NCBI RefSeq assembly: GCF_029893805.1
Contig: NZ_JARXYP010000002.1
Coordinates: 7,936,001 to 8,000,000, forward strand
Direction of reading: 5' to 3'
DNA from: Streptomyces sp. SAI-135
GTDB taxonomy: Bacteria > Actinomycetota > Actinomycetes > Streptomycetales > Streptomycetaceae
Length of the DNA: 64,000 nt
This document shows, one piece after another, positions 7,431 through 15,824 of the stretch. The notes beneath the pieces are model-generated. The model did no database searches, was not told the DNA's origin, and saw only the letters and a program-made list of their open reading frames with translations. Both the position numbers and the translations under genes were made by a program. Position 1 is the first letter of the stretch. Every line of letters starts with the position of its first letter.

Positions 7431-10034
7431 GTGCACAGCAGGCACCTCACCCGTCTCAGAGACCGGCTGGCGTTACTGTTCGCCGCCCTGCTCGGGCTCG
7501 CCGGCCTGACCGCGGCACCCGCCCTGGCCGACGACCCCGTCCAGGCCCGCGGACTCAAGGGCGAGTACTGGACCCAGTCCGCCCCCGGCGCCTTCGACTT
7601 CCACGAGCTCAAGGCCACCACCTTCGACCCCAACCTCGACTTCGACAACCTCGAACCCCGGCTCGCCGCCGCGACCGGCCGCTCGGACGACGTCAGCGTC
7701 CGCTGGACCGGCAGACTCGTCCCGACCGCGTCCGGCCCCCACACCTTCTCCGTCATCGGCGACAACGGCTTCCGCCTGTGGCTCGGCGGACAGCTCCTCA
7801 TCGACCACTGGGTCGACGACTGGGACCGCGAACAGACCGCGCAGCCCGTCGAGTTGACCGCCGGACAGTCCTACGACATCAAGGTCGAGTACTTCGAGCA
7901 CTACGGCGGCTCCAACCTCCACCTGCGCTGGCTCCCGCCCGGCGGCACCAAGGAGGCGGTCCCGCAGTCGGCGTTCCGGCTCCCCGAGGGTTACGACTAC
8001 GACGGGCCGGTCGCGACCACCGTCCTCGGCACCGGTCGCACCCTGAAGCTCGACTTCGCCCAGCCGCTCGCCGCGCCCCCGGCCGGCCTCACCGACCACC
8101 TCCAGGCGGTGATCGGCGGCGCCAAGTGGCCCTTGGGAGCGGTGAAACAGGACCCGGGGGACCCCCGCGTGCTCCTGGTCGACCTAGCCGAACCCGTCGT
8201 GGGCAACAGGACCGGCACCGCCCGCGGCACCGCCGATCTGCGCTACGACGGTCAGGGCGGGCTCACCGGCGCCGACGGCAACGTTGTCAAGGCGTTCTGG
8301 AGCAGCGGCCCCAACCGCTCGACGTACGAGCTGCGTACGAAGTGGGCGGACGACGTGGGCCCGGGCAACGCCCATCCCGAGTACCCGCGGCCGCAGTTGA
8401 CCCGCGACCAGTGGCAGAACCTCAACGGGCGCTGGCAGTTCGCCGCCGCCGAGGCCGGTGAGCAGCCGCCCGTGGGCCGGAACCTGGCCGAGCGCATCCT
8501 CGTCCCGTACCCGGTCGAGTCCCAGCTCTCCGGTCTGGAACGGCACGAGGACCGCATGTGGTACCGCCGCACCTTCACCGTCCCGGCCGACTGGCAGATC
8601 GGCTCCGGCAAGCGCCTGAAGCTCAACTTCGGCGCGGTCGACTGGCGTTCCGAGGTGTACGTCAACGGGACCAGGGTCGCCGAACACACCGGCGGCTACG
8701 ACAAGTTCAGTGCCGACATCACCGACGCGCTGAAGCCGGGCCGCACCCAGGAACTGATCGTTGGCGTGTACGACCCCACCGACGCGGCCGACGGCGAGAA
8801 CCCGCCCCTCGGCAAGCAGCGTCTGGACCCGAGCGGCATCTGGTACACCCCGTCCTCCGGCATCTGGCAGACCGTCTGGATGGAGCCTGTCGCCCGCGAC
8901 CACGTCGACTCCCTCAAGCTGGTCCCCGACGTCCCCACCGGACGGCTCACGGTCGAGGCGCGGGGTGTCCGCGACGGCGTACCGGTCACGGCGACGGCGT
9001 ACGACGGGAAGCGGAAGGTCGCCACGGCCCGCGGCCGGACCGGTGGGCCGCTCACCCTGACCCTCGCCGACCCGCACCTGTGGTCGCCCGAGGACCCCTT
9101 CCTGTACGGCCTGAAGGTGACCGTCGGCGCCGACCGCGTCGGCAGCTACTTCGGGATGCGTTCCATCGCCGTCCAGAACGTGAACGGCACCCCGCGCACG
9201 GTCCTCAACGGCGAGCCGGTCTTCATGATGGCCACTCTCGACCAGGGCTTCTGGCCCGACGGCCTGCACACCGCGCCCACCGACGAGGCCCTCGCGTACG
9301 ACCTGAGGGTGCACAAGCAGCTCGGCTTCAACGCCGTGCGCAAGCACATCAAGGTCGAACCCGACCGCTGGTTCTACTGGGCCGACCGGCTGGGCCTGAT
9401 GGTCTGGCAGGACATGCCCGCCATGACCGCGGGAGTGAACCCGAGCCCGGCCTCTCGCGCGGAGTACGAGCGCGAGATGAAACAGATGATCGACGAACAC
9501 ATCAGCAGCCCGTCGGTCGTCATGTGGGTGACCTTCAACGAGGGCTGGGGGCAGTACGACGTCGGCCGGGTCGCCGAACAGGCCAAAACCTGGGACCCGA
9601 CCCGCCTGGTCAACAACCAGTCGGGGCTCAACCTGGGCGCCGACGGGAACGCCGGCGACATCATGGACGAGCACGGCTACCCCAGCCCCGCCCTGCCGCC
9701 CCGTCCGGACGGCAGACGTGCCCTGGTCAGCGGCGAGTACGGCGGCCTCGGCCTGGCCGTGCCCGGACACGCCTGGTCGGTCCAGCAGTCGTACGTCGAC
9801 GTCGATCCGGCGACCTACACCGACGACTACCTGGCCAGACTCGACGAGGTGCGGGCCCTGGCCTGCCGCGGTGGCAACGGAGCCGTCTACACCCAGATCT
9901 CGGACGTCGAGGGCGAGCTGAACGGACTGCTCACCTACGACCGCGCGATCCTGAAACCGGATGCCGAGCGGGTCCGGGCCGCACACGCGGCCCTCATCCG
10001 TGACGCCTCCCGGGCGACTCCGACAGGGTGTTGA
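7431..10034 (+). CDS. secreted PA14-domain glycoside hydrolase family 2 protein
   Basis: A secreted retaining beta-glycosidase of 867 residues. GTG 7431 has GGAGG five bases upstream. The first ~34 residues form a signal peptide ending LTAAPALA. A PA14 carbohydrate-binding domain follows (about 40-180: GLKGEYWTQSAPG, DNGFRLWLGGQLLIDHW). Then come the GH2 sugar-binding fold (DWRSEVYVNGT), the immunoglobulin-like domain and the TIM barrel. The likely acid/base is Glu704 in VTFNEGWG and the likely nucleophile Glu769 in SGEYGGLGL. The GH2 family covers beta-galactosidase, beta-mannosidase, beta-glucuronidase and related enzymes; the substrate is not readable here. Residue 15 is encoded by TTA, so translation should depend on the bldA tRNA. 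A strong terminator follows. Confidence 0.88.
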   Translation: MHSRHLTRLRDRLALLFAALLGLAGLTAAPALADDPVQARGLKGEYWTQSAPGAFDFHELKATTFDPNLDFDNLEPRLAAATGRSDDVSVRWTGRLVPTASGPHTFSVIGDNGFRLWLGGQLLIDHWVDDWDREQTAQPVELTAGQSYDIKVEYFEHYGGSNLHLRWLPPGGTKEAVPQSAFRLPEGYDYDGPVATTVLGTGRTLKLDFAQPLAAPPAGLTDHLQAVIGGAKWPLGAVKQDPGDPRVLLVDLAEPVVGNRTGTARGTADLRYDGQGGLTGADGNVVKAFWSSGPNRSTYELRTKWADDVGPGNAHPEYPRPQLTRDQWQNLNGRWQFAAAEAGEQPPVGRNLAERILVPYPVESQLSGLERHEDRMWYRRTFTVPADWQIGSGKRLKLNFGAVDWRSEVYVNGTRVAEHTGGYDKFSADITDALKPGRTQELIVGVYDPTDAADGENPPLGKQRLDPSGIWYTPSSGIWQTVWMEPVARDHVDSLKLVPDVPTGRLTVEARGVRDGVPVTATAYDGKRKVATARGRTGGPLTLTLADPHLWSPEDPFLYGLKVTVGADRVGSYFGMRSIAVQNVNGTPRTVLNGEPVFMMATLDQGFWPDGLHTAPTDEALAYDLRVHKQLGFNAVRKHIKVEPDRWFYWADRLGLMVWQDMPAMTAGVNPSPASRAEYEREMKQMIDEHISSPSVVMWVTFNEGWGQYDVGRVAEQAKTWDPTRLVNNQSGLNLGADGNAGDIMDEHGYPSPALPPRPDGRRALVSGEYGGLGLAVPGHAWSVQQSYVDVDPATYTDDYLARLDEVRALACRGGNGAVYTQISDVEGELNGLLTYDRAILKPDAERVRAAHAALIRDASRATPTGC
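7473..7475 (+). other. TTA leucine codon (bldA-dependent translation expected)
   Basis: Codon 15 of the GH2 gene, inside the signal peptide, is TTA. In Streptomyces this codon is read by the developmentally regulated bldA tRNA. By eye I found no other in-frame TTA in the genes of this window. Confidence 0.85.
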
Positions 10035-10064
10035 TCCGCCACGGATGAGCCCATCCGCACCAGG

Positions 10065-10094
10065 CGTCCCGCCCCTTTCACCAGGGGCGGGACG
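10065..10094 (+). terminator. strong hairpin terminator after the GH2 gene
   Basis: CGTCCCGCCCCT (10065-10076) and AGGGGCGGGACG (10083-10094) are perfectly complementary over 12 bp with a 6-nt TTCACC loop. There is no U tract, as is usual in streptomycetes. Confidence 0.8.
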
Positions 10095-10193
10095 TAATCT
10101 GCTGTTAACTGAGCGTAGCTTGATCGTACTTGACCGTAATCGCCGGAGGGCGATTGACTGCTGGTCCACCCGTTGTCGACGCGAGGCAAGCCA

Positions 10194-11522
10194 TTGACTT
10201 CTGACCTGCTGGCCCCTCTCGACCTGGCGTTCTGGAACATGGAGTCCGCCGAGCACCCGATGCACCTGGGGGCGCTCGGCGTCTTCTCGGCACACTCGCC
10301 CACCGCCGGCGCCCACGCGGCCGACCTGCTCGCGGGCCGCGCCGCCGCCGTCCCCGGACTGCGGATGCGGATCCGGGACGTGTGGCCGCTCGGCTTCCCC
10401 TACGCCTTCGGGGGAGCCGCCCGCGTCCCCGACCCCGGCTTCGACCCGCTCCGCCACGTCCTGCTGCACGCCCCGACCGCGGACTTCCACACCGAGGCCG
10501 GCCGCCTCATGCAGCGGCCGCTGGACCGCGAACGCCCGCCCTGGGAGGCGCACGTCCTGCCGGGGGAGGACGGGGTCTCCTTCGCCGTGCTCTTCAAGTT
10601 CCACCACGCCCTGGCCGACGGACTGCGGGCACTGACGCTCGCCGCCGCCGTCCTGGACCCGATGGAGATGCCCACCCGCCGGCCACGCCCCGAGGAGCCC
10701 GCCAAGAGCCTGCTCCCGGACGTCCGCAAGCTGCCGGGGCTGGTCCGGGGTGCCGTCTCCGACCTGGGCCGCGCCCTCGACATCGGCGCCTCCGTCGCCC
10801 TGTCCTCCCTGGGCGCGCAGCCCTGCGCCGCCCTCACCTCCGAGCCGAGCGGCACCCGCCGCACCGCCGGGGTCGTCGTCGACCTCGACGACGTGCACCG
10901 CGTCCGCAAGAGCCGGGGCGGCACCGTCAACGACGTCCTGATCGCGGTCGTCGCGGGCGCCCTGCGCCGCTGGCTGGACGAGCGCGGCGACGGCAGCGAG
11001 GGTGTGGCCCCCCGTGCCCTGATCCCCGTCTCCAGACGCCGTCCGCGCACCGCGCACCCGCAGGGCAACCGGCTCTCCGGGTACCTGATGAGGCTCCCGG
11101 TGCACGACCCCGACCCGCTGGGCCGCCTCGACACCGTCCGCACGGCCATGGACCGCAACAAGGACGCCGGGCCGAACCGGGGCGCGGGCGCGGTCGCCCT
11201 GCTCGCCGACCACGTCCCGGCTCTCGGCCACCGGCTCGGCGGGCCCCTGGCCGGCCAGGGCGCCCGGCTGTGGTTCGACATCCTCGTCACCAGCGTCCCG
11301 CTGCCCGGCATCGGCCTGAAGCTCGGCGGCAACCCGGTCACCGAGGTCTATCCCTTCGCTCCGCTCGCCCGTGGCCAGTCCCTCGCGGTCGCCGTCTCGA
11401 CCTACCGCGGACAGGTCCACTACGGCCTCGTCGCCGACGCGGAAGCGGTGCCTGACCTGGACCTGCTGGCCCGAGCGCTGACCGAGGAGGTGAAGGAGCT
11501 GCTGGTCGCCTGCGGTTCTTGA
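10194..11522 (+). CDS. wax ester synthase / diacylglycerol acyltransferase (WS/DGAT)
   Basis: An acyl-CoA dependent acyltransferase that makes triacylglycerol (and possibly wax esters) for storage. About 442 residues, normal for the family. The catalytic HHxxxDG motif is present as HHALADG at residues 137-143, with LAFWNMESAEHPMHLGAL at the N-terminus and the conserved GTVNDVLIAVVAGALR and PLPGIGLKLGG segments. It resembles the SCO0958-type enzyme of S. coelicolor. The likely start is TTG 10194 (LTSDLLAPLDLAFW) with a weak GAGG upstream; a TTG at 10173 is also in frame. The gene stands alone behind a terminator. Confidence 0.9.
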   Translation: MTSDLLAPLDLAFWNMESAEHPMHLGALGVFSAHSPTAGAHAADLLAGRAAAVPGLRMRIRDVWPLGFPYAFGGAARVPDPGFDPLRHVLLHAPTADFHTEAGRLMQRPLDRERPPWEAHVLPGEDGVSFAVLFKFHHALADGLRALTLAAAVLDPMEMPTRRPRPEEPAKSLLPDVRKLPGLVRGAVSDLGRALDIGASVALSSLGAQPCAALTSEPSGTRRTAGVVVDLDDVHRVRKSRGGTVNDVLIAVVAGALRRWLDERGDGSEGVAPRALIPVSRRRPRTAHPQGNRLSGYLMRLPVHDPDPLGRLDTVRTAMDRNKDAGPNRGAGAVALLADHVPALGHRLGGPLAGQGARLWFDILVTSVPLPGIGLKLGGNPVTEVYPFAPLARGQSLAVAVSTYRGQVHYGLVADAEAVPDLDLLARALTEEVKELLVACGS

Positions 11523-11624
11523 TCGTTTCCGGTTTCGGGCGGGGCCCCGCGCTGAAGTAAAATTCCGCGTTCGACCAGCGGACGCGGCCACAGCCGCACG
11601 GGTGACCAGGGAAGCGGCAGCGCG

Positions 11625-13145
11625 ATGACGGTGACAGAGGACGGCTCGGCGACGACCATGGACGAGGTCGTGCGCGAGCCCGGTGGCGAGGGCGACTTCG
11701 GCCCCGGCATCGACCCGGAGCGGCTGGCCGTCTGCCTCAGCGTGCTCGACGAGCTCGACAAGCTGGAGGTCGACCACCCCGACGCGATCGCCGTGCGCCG
11801 GGCCACCGCCGGGATCTACCGGACCGTCAAGCAGCGCCGCCGGCAGGAGCGCCGCGCCGCCAAGACCGCCCACGACAAGGCGGTCACCGAGGCCACGGCG
11901 ACCGGCTCGGCCCAGCGCATCGACGACGAGACCGAGGGCATCCTGCCGTCGTCGCGGACCGAGGAGGGCAGGATCGCGGGGATACTCCAGCGCCCGCGCT
12001 CCTGCTACACCTGCAAGACCCGGTACGTCGAGGTCGACTACTTCTACCACCAGCTCTGTCCGGACTGCGCCCGCCTGAACCGCGACAAGCGCGACGCCCG
12101 CGCCGACCTCACCGGCAAGCGGGCCCTGCTCACCGGCGGCCGTGCCAAGATCGGCATGTACATCGCGCTGCGGCTGCTGCGCGACGGCGCGCACACCACG
12201 ATCACCACCCGTTTCCCGAAGGACGCCATCCGCCGCTTCAAGGCCATGGACGACTCCGGGGACTGGCTGCACCGCCTGGAGGTCGTCGGCATCGACCTGC
12301 GCGACCCGGCGCAGGCCGTGGCCCTCGCCGAGCAGGTCGCCGAGGCGGGCCCGCTCGACATCCTCGTCAACAACGCGACCCAGACCGTACGCCGGCTGCC
12401 CTCCGCCTACGCCGCCCTGGTCGACGGCGAGAGCGCCCCGCTGCCCGCCGGTGAACTCCCCGCCCACCACGTCATCGGCGCCTTCGGCTCCGGCGCGGTC
12501 GACGGACTCGCCTCCCTGCCCGCCGGGATCTCCGGCCTCGACGCCCAGCAGGTCGCCGACCTCGCCCTGGTCGCGGGCAACGCCAGCGTGGCCCGGCACC
12601 TCGACGGCACCGCCATCGACGCGGGCGGCCTCGTCCCCGACGTCGTGGACAGCAACACCTGGGTCCAGACCATCGACCAGATCTCCCCGGTGGAGCTCCT
12701 GGAGACCCAGCTCTGCAACTACACGTCCCCGTTCATCCTGATCAGCGCGCTGCGCCCGGCCATGGCCGACGCCGCGAAGAAGGCGGCCAGCGGACGCGCC
12801 TACGTCGTGAACGTCTCCGCGATGGAGGGTGTCTTCGGCCGCGGCTACAAGGGCGCGGGCCACCCCAACACCAATGCCGCCAAGGCCGCCATGAACATGG
12901 TCACGCGAACCAGCGCCCAGGAGATGTTCCAGACCGACGGCATCCTGATGACCTCGGTCGACACGGGCTGGATCACCGACGAGCGCCCCCACTTCGACAA
13001 GCTCCGCCTCGCTGAGGAGGGCTTCCACGCCCCCCTCGACCTGGTCGACGGCGCGGCCCGCGTCTACGACCCGATCGTGCGCGGCGAGGACGGCGAGGAC
13101 GTGTACGGGGTCTTCCTGAAGGACTACGCGCCCGGGAAGTGGTGA
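11625..13145 (+). CDS. zinc-ribbon / short-chain dehydrogenase fusion lacking the catalytic Tyr
   Basis: A 506-residue two-part protein. Residues ~30-155 are charged and helical and end in a four-cysteine zinc-ribbon-like site (CYTC at 127-130, CPDC at 145-148). Residues ~160-500 are an SDR Rossmann domain with nucleotide-binding TGGRAKIG (170-177) and the conserved LVNNAT. Ser398 (NVSAMEG) and Lys420 (NAAK) of the SDR catalytic set are present. The residue four before the lysine is Thr416, not Tyr. About 100 extra residues lie between the NNA motif and Ser398, and SDRs are usually near 250 residues. The substrate is unknown; an atypical or non-oxidoreductase role is possible. ATG 11625 follows a GGGAAG-like site. 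Confidence 0.8.
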   Translation: MTVTEDGSATTMDEVVREPGGEGDFGPGIDPERLAVCLSVLDELDKLEVDHPDAIAVRRATAGIYRTVKQRRRQERRAAKTAHDKAVTEATATGSAQRIDDETEGILPSSRTEEGRIAGILQRPRSCYTCKTRYVEVDYFYHQLCPDCARLNRDKRDARADLTGKRALLTGGRAKIGMYIALRLLRDGAHTTITTRFPKDAIRRFKAMDDSGDWLHRLEVVGIDLRDPAQAVALAEQVAEAGPLDILVNNATQTVRRLPSAYAALVDGESAPLPAGELPAHHVIGAFGSGAVDGLASLPAGISGLDAQQVADLALVAGNASVARHLDGTAIDAGGLVPDVVDSNTWVQTIDQISPVELLETQLCNYTSPFILISALRPAMADAAKKAASGRAYVVNVSAMEGVFGRGYKGAGHPNTNAAKAAMNMVTRTSAQEMFQTDGILMTSVDTGWITDERPHFDKLRLAEEGFHAPLDLVDGAARVYDPIVRGEDGEDVYGVFLKDYAPGKW

Positions 13146-13168
13146 GCGGGCTGCCCTGACCGTCGGCG

Positions 13169-13189
13169 GCGGCCCCGTGTGTGGGCCGC
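13169..13189 (+). terminator. short GC hairpin after the zinc-ribbon SDR gene
   Basis: GCGGCCC (13169-13175) and GGGCCGC (13183-13189) pair perfectly around a 7-nt loop, 24 bp after the stop codon. Confidence 0.45.
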
Positions 13190-13236
13190 TTCCTGCGGGG
13201 AACGCGGACCGCGAGGATTCTCCGCCGGGAGTTGTC

Positions 13237-13467
13237 ATGCCACGTCCACACAGCATCGATCCGCGCGCCTTCAACGATCCGCGCAACCACTACCCGACCG
13301 ACGAGGAGTTCTACGCGAGCGACCGTCCGGTCCACCCCGAGCTCCCCGAGGACCGGCCCCGCGGTGGGGCCTCCGACCCGCTCAGGCACCCCTGGAGCTG
13401 GGGCATGATCGCGTTCGTCGTCTTCGTGTGTCTGATCGTCCTCATGGGCATCGCCCTTTTCCCGTGA
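13237..13467 (+). CDS. small single-pass membrane protein, unknown
   Basis: A 76-residue protein not recognised as a named family. The N-terminal two thirds are hydrophilic and acidic (DPRNHYPTDEEFYASDRP). One C-terminal transmembrane helix (GMIAFVVFVCLIVLMGIALF) ends almost at the C-terminus, giving a tail-anchored topology. ATG 13237 is preceded by GGGAG. It lies 91 bp after the zinc-ribbon SDR gene on the same strand and ends 5 bp before the convergent SDR gene. Confidence 0.7.
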   Translation: MPRPHSIDPRAFNDPRNHYPTDEEFYASDRPVHPELPEDRPRGGASDPLRHPWSWGMIAFVVFVCLIVLMGIALFP

Positions 13468-13472
13468 CGCCC

Positions 13473-14264
13473 TCAGGAGTCCGGCGGGGCGTGCGACCGC
13501 AGCCGGTCGTGGACGGCGTACCCGCCCGGGTGCGCCGCCCGTACCCGTGTGCCCCCGTCCACCAGCAGATCCGCCCCGGTGATCCACTCCGCCGCGTCGG
13601 ACACGAGCCACACCACGGCCCGCGCGATGTCCGCCGGCTCGCCGATGCGGCCCAGCGGCAGCCCGACGGGCCCCTTCTCCCACACGAACCTGGCCATCTC
13701 CGTGCGTACCAGACCGGGCGAGACGGAGTTGACCCGTACCCGCGGCGCCAGCTCGCCCGCGAGCTGCTGGGTCAGGTGCAGCAGGGCCGCCTTGCTGGTG
13801 CCGTACGCGCCGACGTTCGGGCCGACGTGACCTGCGCCCTCCGTGCAGACGTTGACCACCGACCCGCCGTGCTCCCGCATCCATCCGCGCCACACCGCCT
13901 GCACCAGCCGCAGCGGTGCCTCGACGTTGACGGTGAAGGCCTCGCGCCACGCCCGGGGGTCCACGTCCATGAGCGGTCCGTACGGCTGATTCGTTGCCGC
14001 GTTGTTGACCACGATGTCGATCCGGCCGAACTCGCGCAGGGCGAGGTCCACGAGGGCGCTGTGATGCGCGGGGTCGGCGACGCTGCCCTCGAGTCCGATG
14101 CCGCCGAGCTCGGCGGCGGTGCGCCGGACCTCCTCCCGGTCCCGGGCCGTGACGCACACCAGCGCGCCGGCGTCGGCCAGTTGCCGGGCCACCTCGCGCC
14201 CGATCCCGCGGGTGCCGCCGGTCACCAGGGCGGCTCTGCCGTGCAGTCCGTACGGGGACGTCAT
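13473..14264 (-). CDS. short-chain dehydrogenase/reductase (classical SDR)
   Basis: A cytoplasmic NAD(P)-dependent oxidoreductase of 263 residues with every classical SDR motif: TGGTRGIG for the cofactor, VVNNAA, catalytic Ser in VVNVCTEG or its neighbourhood, and Tyr/Lys in YGTSK. The C-terminal ITGADLLVDGG is typical of 3-oxoacyl reductase-like members. The substrate is not readable. It is convergent with the small membrane protein and 25 bp downstream of the 14290-14640 gene, so it may be co-transcribed with that gene. Confidence 0.88.
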   Translation of the reverse strand: MTSPYGLHGRAALVTGGTRGIGREVARQLADAGALVCVTARDREEVRRTAAELGGIGLEGSVADPAHHSALVDLALREFGRIDIVVNNAATNQPYGPLMDVDPRAWREAFTVNVEAPLRLVQAVWRGWMREHGGSVVNVCTEGAGHVGPNVGAYGTSKAALLHLTQQLAGELAPRVRVNSVSPGLVRTEMARFVWEKGPVGLPLGRIGEPADIARAVVWLVSDAAEWITGADLLVDGGTRVRAAHPGGYAVHDRLRSHAPPDS

Positions 14265-14289
14265 CGCCGTACCGTCTCATGACGAGCCG

Positions 14290-14640
14290 TCAGTCGACAG
14301 TCTCCAGACGGGAGTTGCGTGCCGCGACCAGCTCCAGGACGGCACGCCAGTCCTCCAGGACGCCGGCGTCGAAGCGGGCCGTCCGGCTCTCCTCGGACGC
14401 CAGGCGCAGCAGTTCGTCGTCGGGGGCGGGGCCGAGGCGGCACACCAGGCGGTGGACCCGCTCCCCGAGCAGGGTGCGGATCACCCCGGCCGGCTGCCCG
14501 GTGTCCATCACCAGGCCCGCCACCTGGAGTTCCTTGTCGGCGGGCCGGCTGCGGCGCAGCAGTGCCGCGGTCCGCAGGGCGTGTTCGCTGCCGCAGGCGT
14601 GCAGCAGATCCATCAGTTCGTCGACACTGCGCAGTTCCAT
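14290..14640 (-). CDS. degenerate HD-domain-like protein
   Basis: A 116-residue soluble protein of unknown function. HALRTAALLRR followed by ELQVAGLVMDTG has the spacing of the helix-turn-HD segment in PhnZ-type HD hydrolases (which read GLLHDIG). The second metal ligand His is replaced by Met (VMD), while the Asp is retained. LLGERVHRLVCRL also resembles the following helix of that family. It is probably a catalytically dead, shortened relative. It is upstream of, and on the same strand as, the 13473-14264 SDR gene. The HD relationship is an inference from motif spacing. Confidence 0.55.
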   Translation of the reverse strand: MELRSVDELMDLLHACGSEHALRTAALLRRSRPADKELQVAGLVMDTGQPAGVIRTLLGERVHRLVCRLGPAPDDELLRLASEESRTARFDAGVLEDWRAVLELVAARNSRLETVD

Positions 14641-15106
14641 ACGTCAGACCTCCCGCCGGTCCGGCCGTTGCCACGGGTCAGCAGAACATGGGCGCCTTGC
14701 GAATCGGCCAACGGGACTTGAACTGCGCGCCCGAGGGGTCGGAGGACCGGTCGACCGGTAGGCCGAACGAGTGACTCCAGAAAGGTTCTTAAAGTGATAA
14801 ATCAGGCGAAAAACGGGGCGGACAAGCCACAGTGAATTGCAATGGTTACACCTTGTTTTCACTCGCTATCGAGCGGCCCCCCGCTCATCTGGTTAATCTG
14901 TAGCCGACGGACGGCAGTACGGGGTCCCACCCACACCCACAGTCCGTCCCGGGACAAGCCGGTCACCACGGCCTGCTCTCACATGAGTTGCACGGCGCCA
15001 CCGCGTCCGAACCGATCTCGACCCAGACCCGAGCGGACGTCCAGGCACCGACCGTAGGTTGGCCAGGTACGTCCCGAGGGTGAGCCCGACACATAAGGAG
15101 TGCGCG
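14641..15106. other. 466-bp intergenic region between divergent genes
   Basis: No gene is seen. An unusually AT-rich patch (about 14785-14865, with ttcttaaagtgataaatcag and gaattgcaatggttacacc) lies between the divergent genes at 14640 and 15107 and probably holds both promoters. No convincing terminator, tRNA or attachment site was found. Confidence 0.5.
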
Positions 15107-15280
15107 GTGACACCGGAGAAGACGAATCGCGAACAGCGCCCCAAGGAACGCCCGGAGCGCGCGGGCCGACGGCCCGGAGACATCGGCAGCCTCGACGTGT
15201 GGGCGCGGTCCGCCCCCATCCGTCTCGCGGGTTACGAGGACGACCTCGCCGAGCCCCACATCCTGCCCAGCGTGGACTGA
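15107..15280 (+). CDS. small conserved-looking protein, unknown (57 aa)
   Basis: GTG 15107 has a textbook AAGGAG (15095-15100) six bases upstream, which makes this short gene credible. The first half is highly charged (EKTNREQRPKERPERAGRRP). The second half is a mixed segment, LDVWARSAPIRLAGYEDD, then LAEPHILPSVD at the C-terminus. No signal peptide, membrane helix or cysteine is present. I do not recognise a function. The abrupt split between charged and structured halves resembles peptide precursors, but no modification or export gene is adjacent. A GNAT gene follows 51 bp downstream. Confidence 0.65.
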   Translation: MTPEKTNREQRPKERPERAGRRPGDIGSLDVWARSAPIRLAGYEDDLAEPHILPSVD

Positions 15281-15331
15281 CGGCAGGACCTTCGCGATCG
15301 CCGACGGCATGGGCGTGCGAGACTCACGCCC

Positions 15332-15814
15332 ATGCTGATCAGAGAAGCCGTGGCCGACGACTGGCCACGGATCTGGCCGTTCTGGCACCGGATCGTGGCC
15401 GCCGGCGAGACCTACGCCTGGGACCCCGACACCTCCGAAGAGGCCGCTCGCGCCCTGTGGATGAACCCGGCCAAGCGGGTCCACGTCGTCGAGGACGAGA
15501 CCGGAGCGGTCGTCGCCTCCGCCTACGTCACCCCCAACTACGGTGGTCCGGCAGCCCGGATCGCCAACGCCGGCTTCATGGTCGACCCCGACCAGGGCGG
15601 CCGCGGCATCGGCCGCGCCCTCGCCGAGCACGTCCTGGCCACCGCCGCGGCGGACGGCTACCGGGGCATGGTGTTCAACGCCGTCGTGGAGACCAACCCG
15701 GCCGTGCGGCTGTGGACCTCGCTCGGCTTCACGATCCTCGGCACCGTGCCGGACGCCTTCGAGCACCCCCGGCACGGGCGGGTCGGCCTGCACGTCATGT
15801 ACAAGGCCCTCTAG
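15332..15814 (+). CDS. GNAT-family N-acetyltransferase
   Basis: An acetyl-CoA dependent acetyltransferase of 160 residues with the GNAT acetyl-CoA loop as DQGGRGIGRAL and the downstream NPAVRLWTSLGF segment. Overall it resembles the phosphinothricin/amino-acid acetyltransferase-like branch (MLIREAVADDWPRIWPFW). The natural substrate is unknown. It ends 10 bp before the convergent amidase stop. Confidence 0.88.
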   Translation: MLIREAVADDWPRIWPFWHRIVAAGETYAWDPDTSEEAARALWMNPAKRVHVVEDETGAVVASAYVTPNYGGPAARIANAGFMVDPDQGGRGIGRALAEHVLATAAADGYRGMVFNAVVETNPAVRLWTSLGFTILGTVPDAFEHPRHGRVGLHVMYKAL

Positions 15815-15824
15815 AGCACGGTGT

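Noticed and set aside
8184..13286. A 1700-codon open frame on the minus strand, and similar long antisense frames elsewhere (for example 45417-48257, 60587-63622)
   Set aside because: They are shadows of high-GC genes on the other strand. Their translations are Arg/Gly/Val-biased with no domain motifs, and they run across several real genes.
14690..14770. tRNA gene suggested by a GGGACTTGAAC stretch (T-arm-like on the minus strand)
   Set aside because: No complementary T-stem, anticodon arm or acceptor stem can be formed around it.
14780..14870. Replication origin or attachment site in the AT-rich patch
   Set aside because: No DnaA boxes, direct repeats, integrase or tRNA end are present. 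A divergent promoter region explains the base composition.
15107..15280. RiPP (lasso or lanthipeptide) precursor
   Set aside because: No B/C/E proteins, lanthionine synthetase, radical SAM or peptide transporter gene is nearby, and the core-like half has no Cys.
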